Source: Bacteroidota bacterium (lineage in GTDB: Bacteria > Bacteroidota > Bacteroidia > Chitinophagales > Chitinophagaceae). From it: a stretch of 64,000 bases of DNA. Positions 1-9,010 of the stretch are shown in pieces. The notes below the pieces were generated by a model that saw only the letters and a program-made list of their open reading frames with translations, did no database searches and was not told the DNA's origin. The stretch spans positions 124,001-188,000 of the forward strand of contig JAFDXX010000004.1 in the NCBI GenBank assembly GCA_018267705.1, read 5' to 3'. A program made the translations under genes and the position numbers. Position 1 is the stretch's first letter; every line of letters starts with the position of its first letter.

Positions 1-2
1 AT

Positions 3-617
3 ACAAAACCCGGAGGTAATATATTTAACTTTAATGGCTTTGACATTAAAACAATTTTTAATAATAATGGATCGTTGCAAAAATCAATTGATAGTCTATC
101 TGATAGTGCACATCATTTATTAGATTTAAATAAAACACGCAATACTTATACAAGTATTATCTCTACTAAATTGTATGGAGGAATAACGTATCAATTTTCA
201 AGAAATATAAATGTTGGAATACTTGTATTTTCGAAACAAATAGATAATAATTGGCAAACAAGTACTGCATTTTCTATTAATACACGGATAGGAAAAGTAC
301 TTAGCAGCTCAATAAGTTATAACATTAATAATTATTCAAATAATAATGTTGGATTGGGCTTGGCTGTTAATCCCGGTAATATGCAATTTTATGTTGTAAG
401 TGATAATATAACACCATTATTTGATGCAACGCATGTAAAAAATACTAATATAAGATTTGGGATGAATTTTATATTTGGTAAAATACGCAACCCATCTTTT
501 GTTGAAGGAAGAAATGAAAAAGAGGTTTTTTTAGACAAGTTTAATGCTATACAACATAGCAAATACAAGCAATTTAAAAAAACGGAAAGAAGAAAAAGGC
601 AAATTGAAAAAGATTAA
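3..617 (+). CDS. C-terminal part of an outer-membrane barrel-like protein (DUF5723-like), 5' end outside window
   Basis: The reading frame is open from the first bases of the window to TAA at 615-617, so this is the 3' part of a longer gene. The visible residues alternate polar and hydrophobic positions in short strands (for example GLGLAVNPGNMQFYVVSDNI), as in a transmembrane beta-barrel. This phrase resembles the C-terminal region of Bacteroidota DUF5723 proteins, which are predicted outer-membrane or surface proteins of unknown function. The last 35 or so residues form a lysine/arginine-rich tail that does not look like barrel. A TTG at 75 is only the first possible start inside the window, not the real one. 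The family assignment is by recollection of the pattern and is tentative. Confidence 0.6.
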   Translation, partial: TKPGGNIFNFNGFDIKTIFNNNGSLQKSIDSLSDSAHHLLDLNKTRNTYTSIISTKLYGGITYQFSRNINVGILVFSKQIDNNWQTSTAFSINTRIGKVLSSSISYNINNYSNNNVGLGLAVNPGNMQFYVVSDNITPLFDATHVKNTNIRFGMNFIFGKIRNPSFVEGRNEKEVFLDKFNAIQHSKYKQFKKTERRKRQIEKD

Positions 618-621
618 ACAA

Positions 622-1290
622 CTATTCTTCAATTGCTTTGTTTAAAAAATAAATTAATGGTTGCATCGTTTCAAATGCAGAAATAACTTTTTTAATTAAA
701 TTTTTATTAGTTAAATCTTCATCTTCAATTTTTATTGAAATAATAAAGCTTTTCAATTTTAAATATTCAATTGCAAGATTGTTTTCTTCATAACCTTTTG
801 GCGGACGAGATAAAATATATTCTTTATCTCTTCTTAAATCTTTAAAAAGTAGTTTGAAGTTTTTGTTGTTCACTATATTTTTAAATTCATTAAAATTATA
901 GTCTATTTCTTGTCGTATTTTTTTTAATTCAGGAGGCATTGGCATCCATAATCCTCCTGCAATAAAACATGCCTCAGGTTCTAAGTGAAAATAATACCCT
1001 GCAGTCATTGCTTTTTTTCCGCCTTGGTTAAAACTTGCACCCATATTGGTTTTGTAAGGAGATTTGTTTTTGCTGAAACGTACATCTCTATTAATTCTAA
1101 ATATGCATTGTTTGGCATCAAGCCCGGTAAGTGTGGTGTCTTTTTTTTGCAATTCATTTATAATGCTTGTAACAAAATTTAGGAAATCTATTTTAGCAGC
1201 ATCATAATTTTTTCTATTCTTTTCAAACCATTCTTTGTTATTATTCTTCTTTAAATCTTTTAAGAATTGGATAGTTGTTGAATGAAACAT
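622..1290 (-). CDS. DUF2461 domain-containing protein
   Basis: This 222-residue cytoplasmic protein matches the DUF2461 (TIGR02453) family over its whole length. Family landmarks are visible: EWFEKNR near residues 20-26, the basic stretch FRINRDVRFSKNKSPYKTN at 64-82, GYYFHLEP at 98-105 and GGLWMP at 112-117. The family is widespread and its biochemical role is not known to me. No signal peptide or membrane segment is seen. It converges with the partial barrel gene, with only four bases between the stop codons. The gene upstream on the same strand (PLP enzyme) ends 17 bases before its ATG, so the two are probably co-transcribed. Confidence 0.85.
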   Translation of the reverse strand: MFHSTTIQFLKDLKKNNNKEWFEKNRKNYDAAKIDFLNFVTSIINELQKKDTTLTGLDAKQCIFRINRDVRFSKNKSPYKTNMGASFNQGGKKAMTAGYYFHLEPEACFIAGGLWMPMPPELKKIRQEIDYNFNEFKNIVNNKNFKLLFKDLRRDKEYILSRPPKGYEENNLAIEYLKLKSFIISIKIEDEDLTNKNLIKKVISAFETMQPLIYFLNKAIEE

Positions 1291-1307
1291 AATAATTATT
1301 TTAATAT

Positions 1308-2477
1308 TTATATTTCAATTAAATTGGTTGTAGTTATTATATGCTTCAATGCATCTAATAATTTGTCTAAATCTTTTTGTGAATTGAATGCTTGTATAGA
1401 AAAGCGAATAAATACTTTATCATCGTGTCTCATAACCGGTATTTCAATTTTGTATTTATTGTACAGCAACGCTTTTAATTTCTCGGGTTCTTTTGTTTTA
1501 ATATTAGTGCTATATAGTTGTACTAAAAAATCATTTGTAATAGGGCAGAGTGGTTGTGTATTCAACAAATTACATATTGTTGCAGCGTTTTGTAAAACCA
1601 ATTCTCGGCATTGTGCAGATACATTACTCCAATTATGTTGTTGCATAAATTCGATGGCTGTTGGTGTGGTAAGAAATGCCGAAAAATCTCTTGTGCCTTG
1701 TGTTTGATGCCAATCTAAAAAAATGGAGTGTGAAGGAAATGTAGCTTTGTAGCCCCAACTTATAATTAAAGGAGGGAATAACAATTGCAATTCTTTTTTA
1801 ATATATAAAAATGAATTTCCTTTAGCAGTCATCATCCATTTATGGCAAGCACCAATATAAATATCTGCTTGTAATGTTTGTAAGTTTAATGGTATCTGTC
1901 CCGGTGCATGAGCACCATCAACAAACGTGATTAAACCATATTCTTTGGCTTTAGCACAAATTTCTTCAACCGGAAAACGTAATCCTGTGCTGCTGGTAAT
2001 ATGGCTTATAAAAACCATTTTTGTTTTAGAGGTTAAACCTTTAAAAAATTGATTTACAAAATCTTCTTTTGTGGTAAGTGGTAATTGTATATGCTGGCGA
2101 ACATATTTTGCTCCTACTTTTTCACAATAATAATTCCATGTTTTATCGCATGCACCATATTCTAAATTTGTTGTAAGAATTTCATCTCCTTCTTGTAAAG
2201 GAAACCCTTTGGCAATAATATTTGTAGCGTAAGAAGGGTTGGTTATATACACTACATCATCAGCATTGCAATTAATGTATTGTGCCAATGCTTCACGCGA
2301 TTGTTTTAAATACTCTAAACCTTTTACAGTTATAAATTGTACAGGCTCTTGTTCTAACTCTAATTGGTATTGTTGATATTTTTCAAATACAGGTTTTACT
2401 GCTGCACCAAACGATCCGAAGTTTAAAAAAGTAATGTTAGGATTTAATAAAAAATACGATGATAAATTATTGTTCAT
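1308..2477 (-). CDS. PLP-dependent class V aminotransferase-family enzyme (isopenicillin N epimerase-like)
   Basis: A 389-residue fold-type I PLP enzyme of the class V (NifS/CsdA/CefD-like) group. The cofactor signature is clear: VDGAHAPGQ around 186-194, with the aspartate that contacts the pyridine nitrogen, and ACHKWMMTAKG around 210-220, where Lys213 is the expected Schiff-base lysine. The N-terminal LNFGSFGAA stretch corresponds to the 'N-hGS.G' region of isopenicillin N epimerase-like proteins. The substrate cannot be told from sequence; cysteine desulfurase is less likely because no mobile catalytic cysteine loop is evident. It is followed at 17 bases by the DUF2461 gene. The ATG at 2477 is the natural start. 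Confidence 0.85.
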   Translation of the reverse strand: MNNNLSSYFLLNPNITFLNFGSFGAAVKPVFEKYQQYQLELEQEPVQFITVKGLEYLKQSREALAQYINCNADDVVYITNPSYATNIIAKGFPLQEGDEILTTNLEYGACDKTWNYYCEKVGAKYVRQHIQLPLTTKEDFVNQFFKGLTSKTKMVFISHITSSTGLRFPVEEICAKAKEYGLITFVDGAHAPGQIPLNLQTLQADIYIGACHKWMMTAKGNSFLYIKKELQLLFPPLIISWGYKATFPSHSIFLDWHQTQGTRDFSAFLTTPTAIEFMQQHNWSNVSAQCRELVLQNAATICNLLNTQPLCPITNDFLVQLYSTNIKTKEPEKLKALLYNKYKIEIPVMRHDDKVFIRFSIQAFNSQKDLDKLLDALKHIITTTNLIEI

Positions 2478-2624
2478 AATATATTAGGTTATCTTTTTTA
2501 TAAAATTCACAGAAGAATTTATTGTGCAACAAATCCTAAACATTCAATTATTTATTGAAGTAAGAAACTTTGCATTGTTGCAAAAAGAATATGATAGTGA
2601 AGATAAATTATTTAATACAACAAT

Positions 2625-4016
2625 TTATGCGTAAAATAAATCTAACAATAAAGAAGGCATTAAACCAATTACAATAATTAAAGCAGCAATAATTATAAGA
2701 AGCACTTTAAAGAAAGGTTTTATTTCTGTTGTTTCTGCATTGCCTTCTTTAAAATACATTGCTTGTATAACTCTGAAATAATAATAAACACTTACTGCAG
2801 CAAATAATACGGCAACTATTACTAACCATAGGTTACGGGTACTTTCTTTTAATGCACTTGCTAACATATAATATTTAGCAAAGAAGCCTGCAGTTAAAGG
2901 AATTCCGGCTAATGATAATAGAAATATTGTATTGGTTGCAGCTAATACAGGTTTTGATTTTGCTAATCCGTTATAACCTTCGTAAGTGTAATCTTTCATT
3001 TTTGTTAATACGGCAAAAGTGCCAATAGTTGCCAAACTGTATGCAACAGTGTATAACAGTATTCCTTGTTTGCCGAAGTCGTTAGGATTGTATAATGCAA
3101 ACAGCATAAAGCCTGCGTGTGCAATGCTTGAGTATGCCAACATACGTTTTACGCTTTGTTGAAATACGGCTGTAATATTTCCTGCTAATAAAGTAAGTAT
3201 TATAATTAATGGTAATAATATTTTCCATGAGTAGCTCATATCAACAGATCTCAATTCAAACAACCTTATAAATGCAATAAACCCTGCTGTTTTTACTATA
3301 GTTGCCATGAAAGAAGTAAAAACTGAAGGGGCTCCATCGTACACATCGGGTGTCCAAAAATGAAAAGGTGCTGCTGAAACTTTAAATGCAAGAGAAATAA
3401 AAATAAACAATAAACCTAAAGGCAATAATATGCGAAGCGTTTGTTGTATTTCATTTGCATTTTTACCTATACCAGCTTCAATAGCAAACAAACCTGTTCC
3501 GCCATAATACAATGCAATACCCATTAATAAAATGCCGGTTGAGAATGAGCCCATTAAAAAATATTTTAATCCGGCTTCATTGCTTTTTAAATTCTTTTTT
3601 TCAGAGGCTGTAAGAACAAATAATGGTATTGTCATTATTTCAACACCTAAAAACAACATTAGTAAATTGTTGTATGAAGAAAGAATAGTTGCACCACATA
3701 ATGAGAAAAATAAGAGTGCAAAATATTCTGCACCATAGGTTCCTGCTTTTGCAATTTCATCTCCGCTTAATAAAACATATAATAAAGTAAGAGAAATGAT
3801 AATGGTATTAAAAAACATTCCAAACCTGTTTTTGGCAAGCATTCCATGGGTTTCTATATGTATGTTGAATAGGTTGTAATACTCGGCCAAATGGCTTCCT
3901 AATAAAATAAATAATAATATAATGGCAAGTGATTGAATACTTGCATTGTTCTTTATAACAATACCTCCCAGCATCATTACAACTCCAATTAAAGCAGAAA
4001 AAATTATTGCATTCAT
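2625..4016 (-). CDS. nuoN: NADH-quinone oxidoreductase subunit N
   Basis: NuoN is one of the three antiporter-like proton-pumping subunits of the complex I membrane arm. The protein is about 463 residues and almost entirely membrane helices. It carries the antiporter-family signatures: a conserved glutamate in LFLGVEIMTIPLFVL, FKVSAAPFHFWTPDVYDGAP for the lysine-containing helix, and SVKRMLAYSSIAHAGF. I start at ATG 4016 (MNAIIFSAL); a GTG two codons upstream at 4022 is also possible. It is the last gene of the nuo operon, 64 bases after nuoM. A small hairpin lies in that gap. Confidence 0.97.
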   Translation of the reverse strand: MNAIIFSALIGVVMMLGGIVIKNNASIQSLAIILLFILLGSHLAEYYNLFNIHIETHGMLAKNRFGMFFNTIIISLTLLYVLLSGDEIAKAGTYGAEYFALLFFSLCGATILSSYNNLLMLFLGVEIMTIPLFVLTASEKKNLKSNEAGLKYFLMGSFSTGILLMGIALYYGGTGLFAIEAGIGKNANEIQQTLRILLPLGLLFIFISLAFKVSAAPFHFWTPDVYDGAPSVFTSFMATIVKTAGFIAFIRLFELRSVDMSYSWKILLPLIIILTLLAGNITAVFQQSVKRMLAYSSIAHAGFMLFALYNPNDFGKQGILLYTVAYSLATIGTFAVLTKMKDYTYEGYNGLAKSKPVLAATNTIFLLSLAGIPLTAGFFAKYYMLASALKESTRNLWLVIVAVLFAAVSVYYYFRVIQAMYFKEGNAETTEIKPFFKVLLIIIAALIIVIGLMPSLLLDLFYA

Positions 4017-4024
4017 AAACACCC

Positions 4025-4046
4025 AATTCGGCCCTTTCGGGCAATT
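4025..4046 (-). other. GNRA-tetraloop hairpin between nuoM and nuoN
   Basis: In the mRNA sense (minus strand) the sequence reads GCCC-GAAA-GGGC, a GC-only stem closed by a GAAA tetraloop. It is extended outward by AATT/AATT pairing across a two-base bulge. No U-run follows it in the operon direction, so it is not a standard terminator there. It lies between the nuoM stop and nuoN start and may be an RNA-stability or processing element. On the plus strand it is followed by a T-run and could stop antisense transcription. Confidence 0.45.
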
Positions 4047-4079
4047 TTTTATTTTATATTTCTGTTTTTATCAACTTTA

Positions 4080-5483
4080 TTATTTTACCAAATTAAGCAT
4101 TGGTTGCGGATATATACCTAACACAATAATTATTGTTACTAAAATAATTAAAGCTGTTTTTATATTACTGCTAATATCCACTGCTTTTTCTGTTAGTGCA
4201 ACAGTGTTTCCATAAAATATTTTTTGTACCATATTTAAAGTATATACGGCACTTAAAATGATGGTAGTACCAGCAATTGCTGCTATTAAAATATTATGTT
4301 GAAATAATCCGTTCAGCATTAAAAACTCTCCTATAAATGAGCTGGCTAAAGGCAATGCCACATTAGCAAATGCTAATACAACAATAAATATTGCAAGAGC
4401 CGGAGCTTTTTGTGCTAAACCACCTAACTCACTTAATTTACGAGTGCCTAATTGTTGTTCAACTGCATCTGCAACAACCCATAAACCAATTACAACAATA
4501 CCATGATTAAACATTTGAATTAATACGCCTTGCATGGCCATATTATTTTGAGAAAAAATAGCAGCACACATTAAACCAATATGTGCAATAGAAGAATAAG
4601 CTATCATTCGTTTAAGATCATCTTGCTTTATGGCAATTAATGATGCATAAACAATTCCAATTGTAGATAATATGATTATTATATTATTGAAATGATTAAC
4701 TGCTTCTGGAAAAATTGGAATTACCCAACGTATTACCGCAAAAATTCCCATTTTAGCCATTACACCACTTAATGCCATTGTTACGCCTGTTGATGATTGT
4801 TCGTAAGTATCTGGCTGCCATGTATGAAAAGGGAACATAGGCATTTTAATAGCAAATGCTATAAAGAATAACCAAAATAATATGGATTGTTGTTGATGAG
4901 ATAAATGAAGATTATAAAATGATTCTAAAGAGAAAGTTTGATTGGGTGTTTGAAAGTACAAATAAATAATTCCGCAAAGCATAATTAAAGAGCCGGTAAA
5001 CGTATATACAAAAAATTTAAATGTAACTTGTATTCTCTTTTCGCCACCCCACATGGAGCATAAAAAATAAGCCGGTATTAATGCTAATTCCCAAAAGAAA
5101 TAAAATAATAAAGCATCGGTTGTTGTAAATACGCCCATAAACCCTGCTTGCATTAATAACATTAATGCATAAAAACTTTTACTGTTTTTATATTCGTTTT
5201 TATTAATTGCAATAAATATTATTAAGAAAGAAATAGCAGTTAATAAACAAAGCATTTTGCTCATTCCATCTATCTTAAAAGAAAAATTACTGCTTAACAT
5301 GGTTAACCATACTGCATTAAATTGTAAATTACTTGGAGGAAGAAAATAAATGCCTGCAATAATTAATGTTGTTGAAATTATTGTAGAAAACAAAGCCCAA
5401 GCTTTAACAACTTTTGCATTTTGTAAACCGAAAGAAACTAAACCGGTTAATAAGGGTATTAATATAAGCCAAACAGGAACCAT
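4080..5483 (-). CDS. nuoM: NADH-quinone oxidoreductase subunit M
   Basis: NuoM is a second antiporter-like pump subunit of the complex I membrane arm, here 467 residues with about 14 predicted helices. Diagnostic stretches include FFWELALIPAYFLCSMWGG (conserved glutamate of the E/K pair), KMPMFPFHTWQPDTYEQS (conserved lysine and the PxFPFHxW motif) and QDDLKRMIAYSSIAHIGLM. Its order between nuoL and nuoN is the standard one. The ATG at 5483 is only 20 bases after the nuoL stop codon, which supports co-transcription. Confidence 0.97.
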   Translation of the reverse strand: MVPVWLILIPLLTGLVSFGLQNAKVVKAWALFSTIISTTLIIAGIYFLPPSNLQFNAVWLTMLSSNFSFKIDGMSKMLCLLTAISFLIIFIAINKNEYKNSKSFYALMLLMQAGFMGVFTTTDALLFYFFWELALIPAYFLCSMWGGEKRIQVTFKFFVYTFTGSLIMLCGIIYLYFQTPNQTFSLESFYNLHLSHQQQSILFWLFFIAFAIKMPMFPFHTWQPDTYEQSSTGVTMALSGVMAKMGIFAVIRWVIPIFPEAVNHFNNIIIILSTIGIVYASLIAIKQDDLKRMIAYSSIAHIGLMCAAIFSQNNMAMQGVLIQMFNHGIVVIGLWVVADAVEQQLGTRKLSELGGLAQKAPALAIFIVVLAFANVALPLASSFIGEFLMLNGLFQHNILIAAIAGTTIILSAVYTLNMVQKIFYGNTVALTEKAVDISSNIKTALIILVTIIIVLGIYPQPMLNLVK

Positions 5484-5503
5484 AGATATTTTTTACAATT
5501 CAA

Positions 5504-7408
5504 TTAGAAATATTTATAAAAAAAACTGAGAATATGATTGTCGTTAATCCAAACATATATCAGTACAATTATTGCTAAAACCATAAATAAAATGTAACCG
5601 CCTACTAAACCATTTTGCAATAAACGTAATTGTCTTGCAGAATAGTTAACCAATTTTCCTACACCATTAACCATTCCATCTATACCTTTTCTTTCAATAA
5701 TATTTTTAAAGAAGCCACCTAAATTGTTGAGTGGCTTTACAATAATATTGTCATACAATTCATCAACATACCATTTATTTTCTAATACTTTAGCAAAGCC
5801 ATGTGTTTCTTGCAATTCAGGTTTTTTACTAAATTTATTTATTGCTATAATAATTGCTATTACTGCAATGGCAACAGAAATGCCCATTAACATATATTCG
5901 GTTGAATGAGCAGATTTGTGTACAATTTCTGATGTTAATGCAGGCGATAAAAATTGATGTAATGAACTATGCCCACCTAAAACTTCAGGAACATTAAAAA
6001 ATCCGCCAATAATACTTAATGCTGCTAAAACAATTAAAGGAATAGTCATAGCAGTAGGGCTTTCATGTAAGTGTTGTGCTTGATTATTTGTACCTCTGAA
6101 ATTTCCTAAAAAAGTTGTTGCATATAATCTAAACATGTAGAATGCAGTTAGTGCAGCAGTAGCAACACCAATACCCCAATAAATTGAATTTTTTTCGTAA
6201 GCTGCTGCTAATATTTCATCTTTAGAAAAGAAACCACTAAATGGCGGAATACCTGATATAGCAATACAACCTACTAAGAATGTAATATGTGTAATGGGTA
6301 AATATTTTTTTAATCCACCCATTTTTCTCATGTCTTGTTCATGATGCATTGCATGAATAACAGATCCAGCACCTAAGAATAATAACGCTTTAAAAAATGC
6401 ATGTGTCATTACATGAAATACAGCACCTGTATATGCTCCAACACCTAAACCTAAAAACATATATCCTAATTGGCTAACTGTTGAGTATGCTAATACTTTT
6501 TTAATATCATTTTGTTTAATGGCAATTGTTGCAGCAAATAAAGCGGTTGCAAGACCAACTATTGCAACTAAGTGTTGTGTAATTTCACTTAAAGAATATA
6601 ATATATTACTTCTTGCAATCATATAAATACCTGCTGTAACCATTGTTGCAGCATGTATTAATGCTGATACGGGTGTTGGGCCTGCCATTGCATCGGGTAA
6701 CCAAGTGTATAATGGTATTTGTGCACTTTTACCCATTGCACCAACAAATAATAAAATGGTAATGCCTGTAATATCTGTTGAAGAAAAACTAGAAGCTGCA
6801 GCAAAAACATCGGTATAATTTACTGTTCCAATTTTTGCAATTATCCAAAATACGGCTAATAAAAATCCTAAGTCGCCAATACGATTCATTATAAATGCTT
6901 TCTTGGCTGCATAATTGTAATTATTATTCTTAAACCAAAATCCAATTAATAAATAAGAGCATAAACCAACGCCTTCCCATCCAAAAAACATAATTACATA
7001 ATTGGCACCCATTACCAATAATAGCATTGAAAATACAAACAGATTTAAGTATGCAAAGTATCTTCCATAATGTTCATTTGTTTCTTCGTGCATATATGCA
7101 GCAGAGTACACATGAATTAAAAAACCAATTCCGGTAATTATTAGTAGAAATAAAGAAGATAATTGATCTATTTGAAAAGCAAAAGGAATAACTAATTTAT
7201 CTATACTTATTAAATTGAAATAGTTTATTATTTGTTCTCCGCTATTTTTTACCTGAAAAAATAATAGAAGACTAATAATAAATGATGCTAATATTACGCC
7301 ACTGCCTATAACTGCAATTACAGATTTTGATAAACTTTTACGCAACAGCCCGTTAACCAGAAAACCGATTAAGGGTAATAAAGGAATTAAATACACTAAC
7401 TGATTCAT
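5504..7408 (-). CDS. nuoL: NADH-quinone oxidoreductase subunit L
   Basis: NuoL is the distal antiporter-like pump subunit of complex I. From ATG 7408 it is 634 residues, in the normal range. Visible family motifs are FFGWEGVGLCSYLLIGFW, YTWLPDAMAGPTPVSALIHA and KVLAYSTVSQLGYM. The C-terminal region after about residue 480 contains the amphipathic part that forms the long lateral helix. An open frame extends 16 codons upstream to a possible start at 7456, but that extension (polar, with no counterpart at a NuoL N terminus) overlaps an inverted repeat. MNQLVYLIPLLPL is the typical NuoL beginning, so I take 7408. Confidence 0.96.
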   Translation of the reverse strand: MNQLVYLIPLLPLIGFLVNGLLRKSLSKSVIAVIGSGVILASFIISLLLFFQVKNSGEQIINYFNLISIDKLVIPFAFQIDQLSSLFLLIITGIGFLIHVYSAAYMHEETNEHYGRYFAYLNLFVFSMLLLVMGANYVIMFFGWEGVGLCSYLLIGFWFKNNNYNYAAKKAFIMNRIGDLGFLLAVFWIIAKIGTVNYTDVFAAASSFSSTDITGITILLFVGAMGKSAQIPLYTWLPDAMAGPTPVSALIHAATMVTAGIYMIARSNILYSLSEITQHLVAIVGLATALFAATIAIKQNDIKKVLAYSTVSQLGYMFLGLGVGAYTGAVFHVMTHAFFKALLFLGAGSVIHAMHHEQDMRKMGGLKKYLPITHITFLVGCIAISGIPPFSGFFSKDEILAAAYEKNSIYWGIGVATAALTAFYMFRLYATTFLGNFRGTNNQAQHLHESPTAMTIPLIVLAALSIIGGFFNVPEVLGGHSSLHQFLSPALTSEIVHKSAHSTEYMLMGISVAIAVIAIIIAINKFSKKPELQETHGFAKVLENKWYVDELYDNIIVKPLNNLGGFFKNIIERKGIDGMVNGVGKLVNYSARQLRLLQNGLVGGYILFMVLAIIVLIYVWINDNHILSFFYKYF

Positions 7409-7416
7409 ATTAGAAG

Positions 7417-7478
7417 AATTATGAATTATGAATGAAAGGTTTACTACACTTAACATTCATAACTTAATATTCATAATT
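7417..7478 (-). repeat. Nested AT-rich inverted repeat between nuoK and nuoL
   Basis: AATTATGAAT (7417-7426) and TATGAATG (7427-7434) are the exact reverse complements of ATTCATAATT (7469-7478) and CATTCATA (7454-7461). Together they give an 18-bp arm pair with one seven-base bulge around a 19-base loop. The repeat fills the nuoK-nuoL gap and includes the nuoK stop codon. From memory, similar TATGAATTATGAAT-type words are common in Bacteroidota intergenic DNA. As RNA it would form a hairpin within the operon transcript. Confidence 0.7.
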
Positions 7479-7806
7479 AATTTTTAAGTCTGTTTAAAAA
7501 ATTCACATCTATCGAATGCACATTTCTGAACATCATTACAATAATGGCTAAGCCAATGCTTACTTCTGCGGCAGCTACCACCATTATAAAAAAAACAAAT
7601 AGTTGCCCTTCAATTCCAACATTACTATTAGTAGCTGTGGCAGCGGCATTGTGCATTTTAGAAAATGCAACCAGTAATAAATTGGCGGCATTTAACATTA
7701 GTTCAATACACATAAAAATAATAATGGCATTGCGGCGTATTAGCACACCAATTATACCAATACAAAAAAGCACTAATGCTAAAACGATATAATATTGAAT
7801 AGGCAT
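7477..7806 (-). CDS. nuoK: NADH-quinone oxidoreductase subunit K
   Basis: NuoK is a 109-residue three-helix subunit of the complex I membrane arm, homologous to MrpC. The two buried glutamates used in proton translocation are in [14 protein letters not shown] (helix 2) and near [14 protein letters not shown] (helix 3). Length and motifs are standard. It sits between nuoJ and nuoL, with the nuoJ stop 93 bases upstream. The stop codon lies inside the nested inverted repeat described separately. Confidence 0.97.
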   Translation of the reverse strand: MPIQYYIVLALVLFCIGIIGVLIRRNAIIIFMCIELMLNAANLLLVAFSKMHNAAATATNSNVGIEGQLFVFFIMVVAAAEVSIGLAIIVMMFRNVHSIDVNFLNRLKN

Positions 7807-7899
7807 ACTTCTGTTAATAGTCCATAGGTTAATATACTATGGTGTTTATTTTATAATCATCAAAGTTTATGGGCTTGTGTTGCCATAGACTATTGATTG

Positions 7900-8403
7900 T
7901 TAATCTTTTTTTCCAATAACAACAGCACCAATCATAGCACTTAAAAATAATACACTGCTTATTTCAAATGGTACTACATAATTGCTAAACAATTCTTTTC
8001 CTAATACTTTTATTAAACCAATATCACCGGTTTTGGTTATTGCTATTTTACCTTTAATTTCTGTTGCTTGGCGTATTAATGAAATTAAAATAATTAATAA
8101 ACAACCTCCCGATATTACTCCCGTTAATTTCATCCATAAATTTTTTTGAGGTTCTGTTTCTTTATTTAAGTTCATTAACATTAATACAAATAAAAACAGT
8201 ACCATTATGGCACCTGCGTAAACTATTATGTTTACAATAGCAATGAACTGTGCATTTAATAATATATAATGACCCGATATAGCAAAGAACACTGTAACCA
8301 ACCATAATACGCTATGTACAGGGCTTTTGCTTACTACAACCATTATGGCACTAATAACTGCCAGTGCACTTAAAAACCAAAATATAATTTCTGTTATAGC
8401 CAT
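7900..8403 (-). CDS. nuoJ: NADH-quinone oxidoreductase subunit J
   Basis: NuoJ is a 167-residue membrane subunit with about five helices. It contributes the third helix with the pi-bulge that couples quinone reduction to proton pumping. The conserved NIIVYAGAIMVLFLFVLML segment (around 58-76) is the family signature. The ATG at 8403 is 20 bases downstream of the nuoI stop codon. A 93-base gap to nuoK holds no recognisable gene. Confidence 0.96.
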   Translation of the reverse strand: MAITEIIFWFLSALAVISAIMVVVSKSPVHSVLWLVTVFFAISGHYILLNAQFIAIVNIIVYAGAIMVLFLFVLMLMNLNKETEPQKNLWMKLTGVISGGCLLIILISLIRQATEIKGKIAITKTGDIGLIKVLGKELFSNYVVPFEISSVLFLSAMIGAVVIGKKD

Positions 8404-8423
8404 AAAACAATTTGCACATTAAA

Positions 8424-8957
8424 TTAATTTATCCCTTTTGCTTTTGCATAACCTTCCGGATCTGTTTTTGGGTTGGGAATTAATAAATTTTCTTTTCCAA
8501 ACACAAAACTTTCTCTATTAAAATTTGCACCAGCAAATGTTTCACTTAAATAAACTGCATCTTTTGGACAAGCCTCTTCACATAAGCCACAAAATATGCA
8601 ACGCAACATATTAATTTCATAACGTGCTGCATATTTTTCTTCTCTGTATAAATGTTCTTCGCCCGGTAATCTTTCGGCTGCTTCCATTGTGATAGCTTCT
8701 GCAGGACAAGCTACTGCACACAACCCACATGCGGTGCATCTTTCACGTCCTTCCTCATCTCTGTTCAATACATGTAATCCACGAAATACGGGGCTAAAAG
8801 GTCTTTTAACTTCAGGGTATTGTATAGTGGGTTTCTTTTTAAATATATGACTAAAAGTTATAATTAAACCTTTTAATATATTCCACAAGTAAGCCTTCTC
8901 AATAAAACTTAAAGGTTTACGCTCAACTAATTTTGCTCTATTTGTTAATGTTTGCAT
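8424..8957 (-). CDS. nuoI: NADH-quinone oxidoreductase subunit I (2x[4Fe-4S])
   Basis: NuoI carries iron-sulfur clusters N6a and N6b, which pass electrons from the peripheral arm to NuoB. In this 177-residue protein both CxxCxxCxxxCP motifs are intact: Cys74, 77, 80, 84 (CTACGLCAVACP) and Cys120, 123, 126, 130 (CIFCGLCEEACP). The preceding residues 20-45 form the amphipathic N-terminal part that docks on the membrane. It is preceded by a 129-base gap holding a strong promoter candidate, so it may be the first gene of a secondary transcript nuoIJKLMN. Confidence 0.97.
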   Translation of the reverse strand: MQTLTNRAKLVERKPLSFIEKAYLWNILKGLIITFSHIFKKKPTIQYPEVKRPFSPVFRGLHVLNRDEEGRERCTACGLCAVACPAEAITMEAAERLPGEEHLYREEKYAARYEINMLRCIFCGLCEEACPKDAVYLSETFAGANFNRESFVFGKENLLIPNPKTDPEGYAKAKGIN

Positions 8958-8970
8958 TGTAAAATGTTTG

Positions 8971-9000
8971 CAAATATATTTTTTGTACTTAACTAAACAA
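8971..9000 (-). promoter_or_regulatory. Candidate internal promoter in front of nuoI
   Basis: On the minus strand TTG (plus positions 8998-9000) is followed by 19 bases and TATATTTG (8971-8978), an exact match to the Bacteroidota -7 consensus TAnnTTTG with the usual spacing. The -7 box ends 13 bases before the nuoI ATG, predicting a leader of under ten bases. It would make nuoI to nuoN partly independent of the nuoA promoter. Inference from consensus only. Confidence 0.55.
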
Positions 9001-9010
9001 TTCTATTTTG

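Noticed and set aside
1282..1707. 141-codon plus-strand ORF opposite the PLP enzyme
   Set aside because: It is antisense to the conserved aminotransferase-like gene and rich in Cys, Ile and Asn from complementary codons. No start context or domain.
3808..4044. 78-codon ORF overlapping the start of nuoN
   Set aside because: It lies in another frame on the same strand as nuoN. Its composition is that of an out-of-frame membrane gene.
7409..7456. Longer NuoL with 16 extra N-terminal residues
   Set aside because: The extension is coded by an intergenic inverted repeat and does not look like a NuoL N terminus, whereas ATG 7408 gives the normal beginning.
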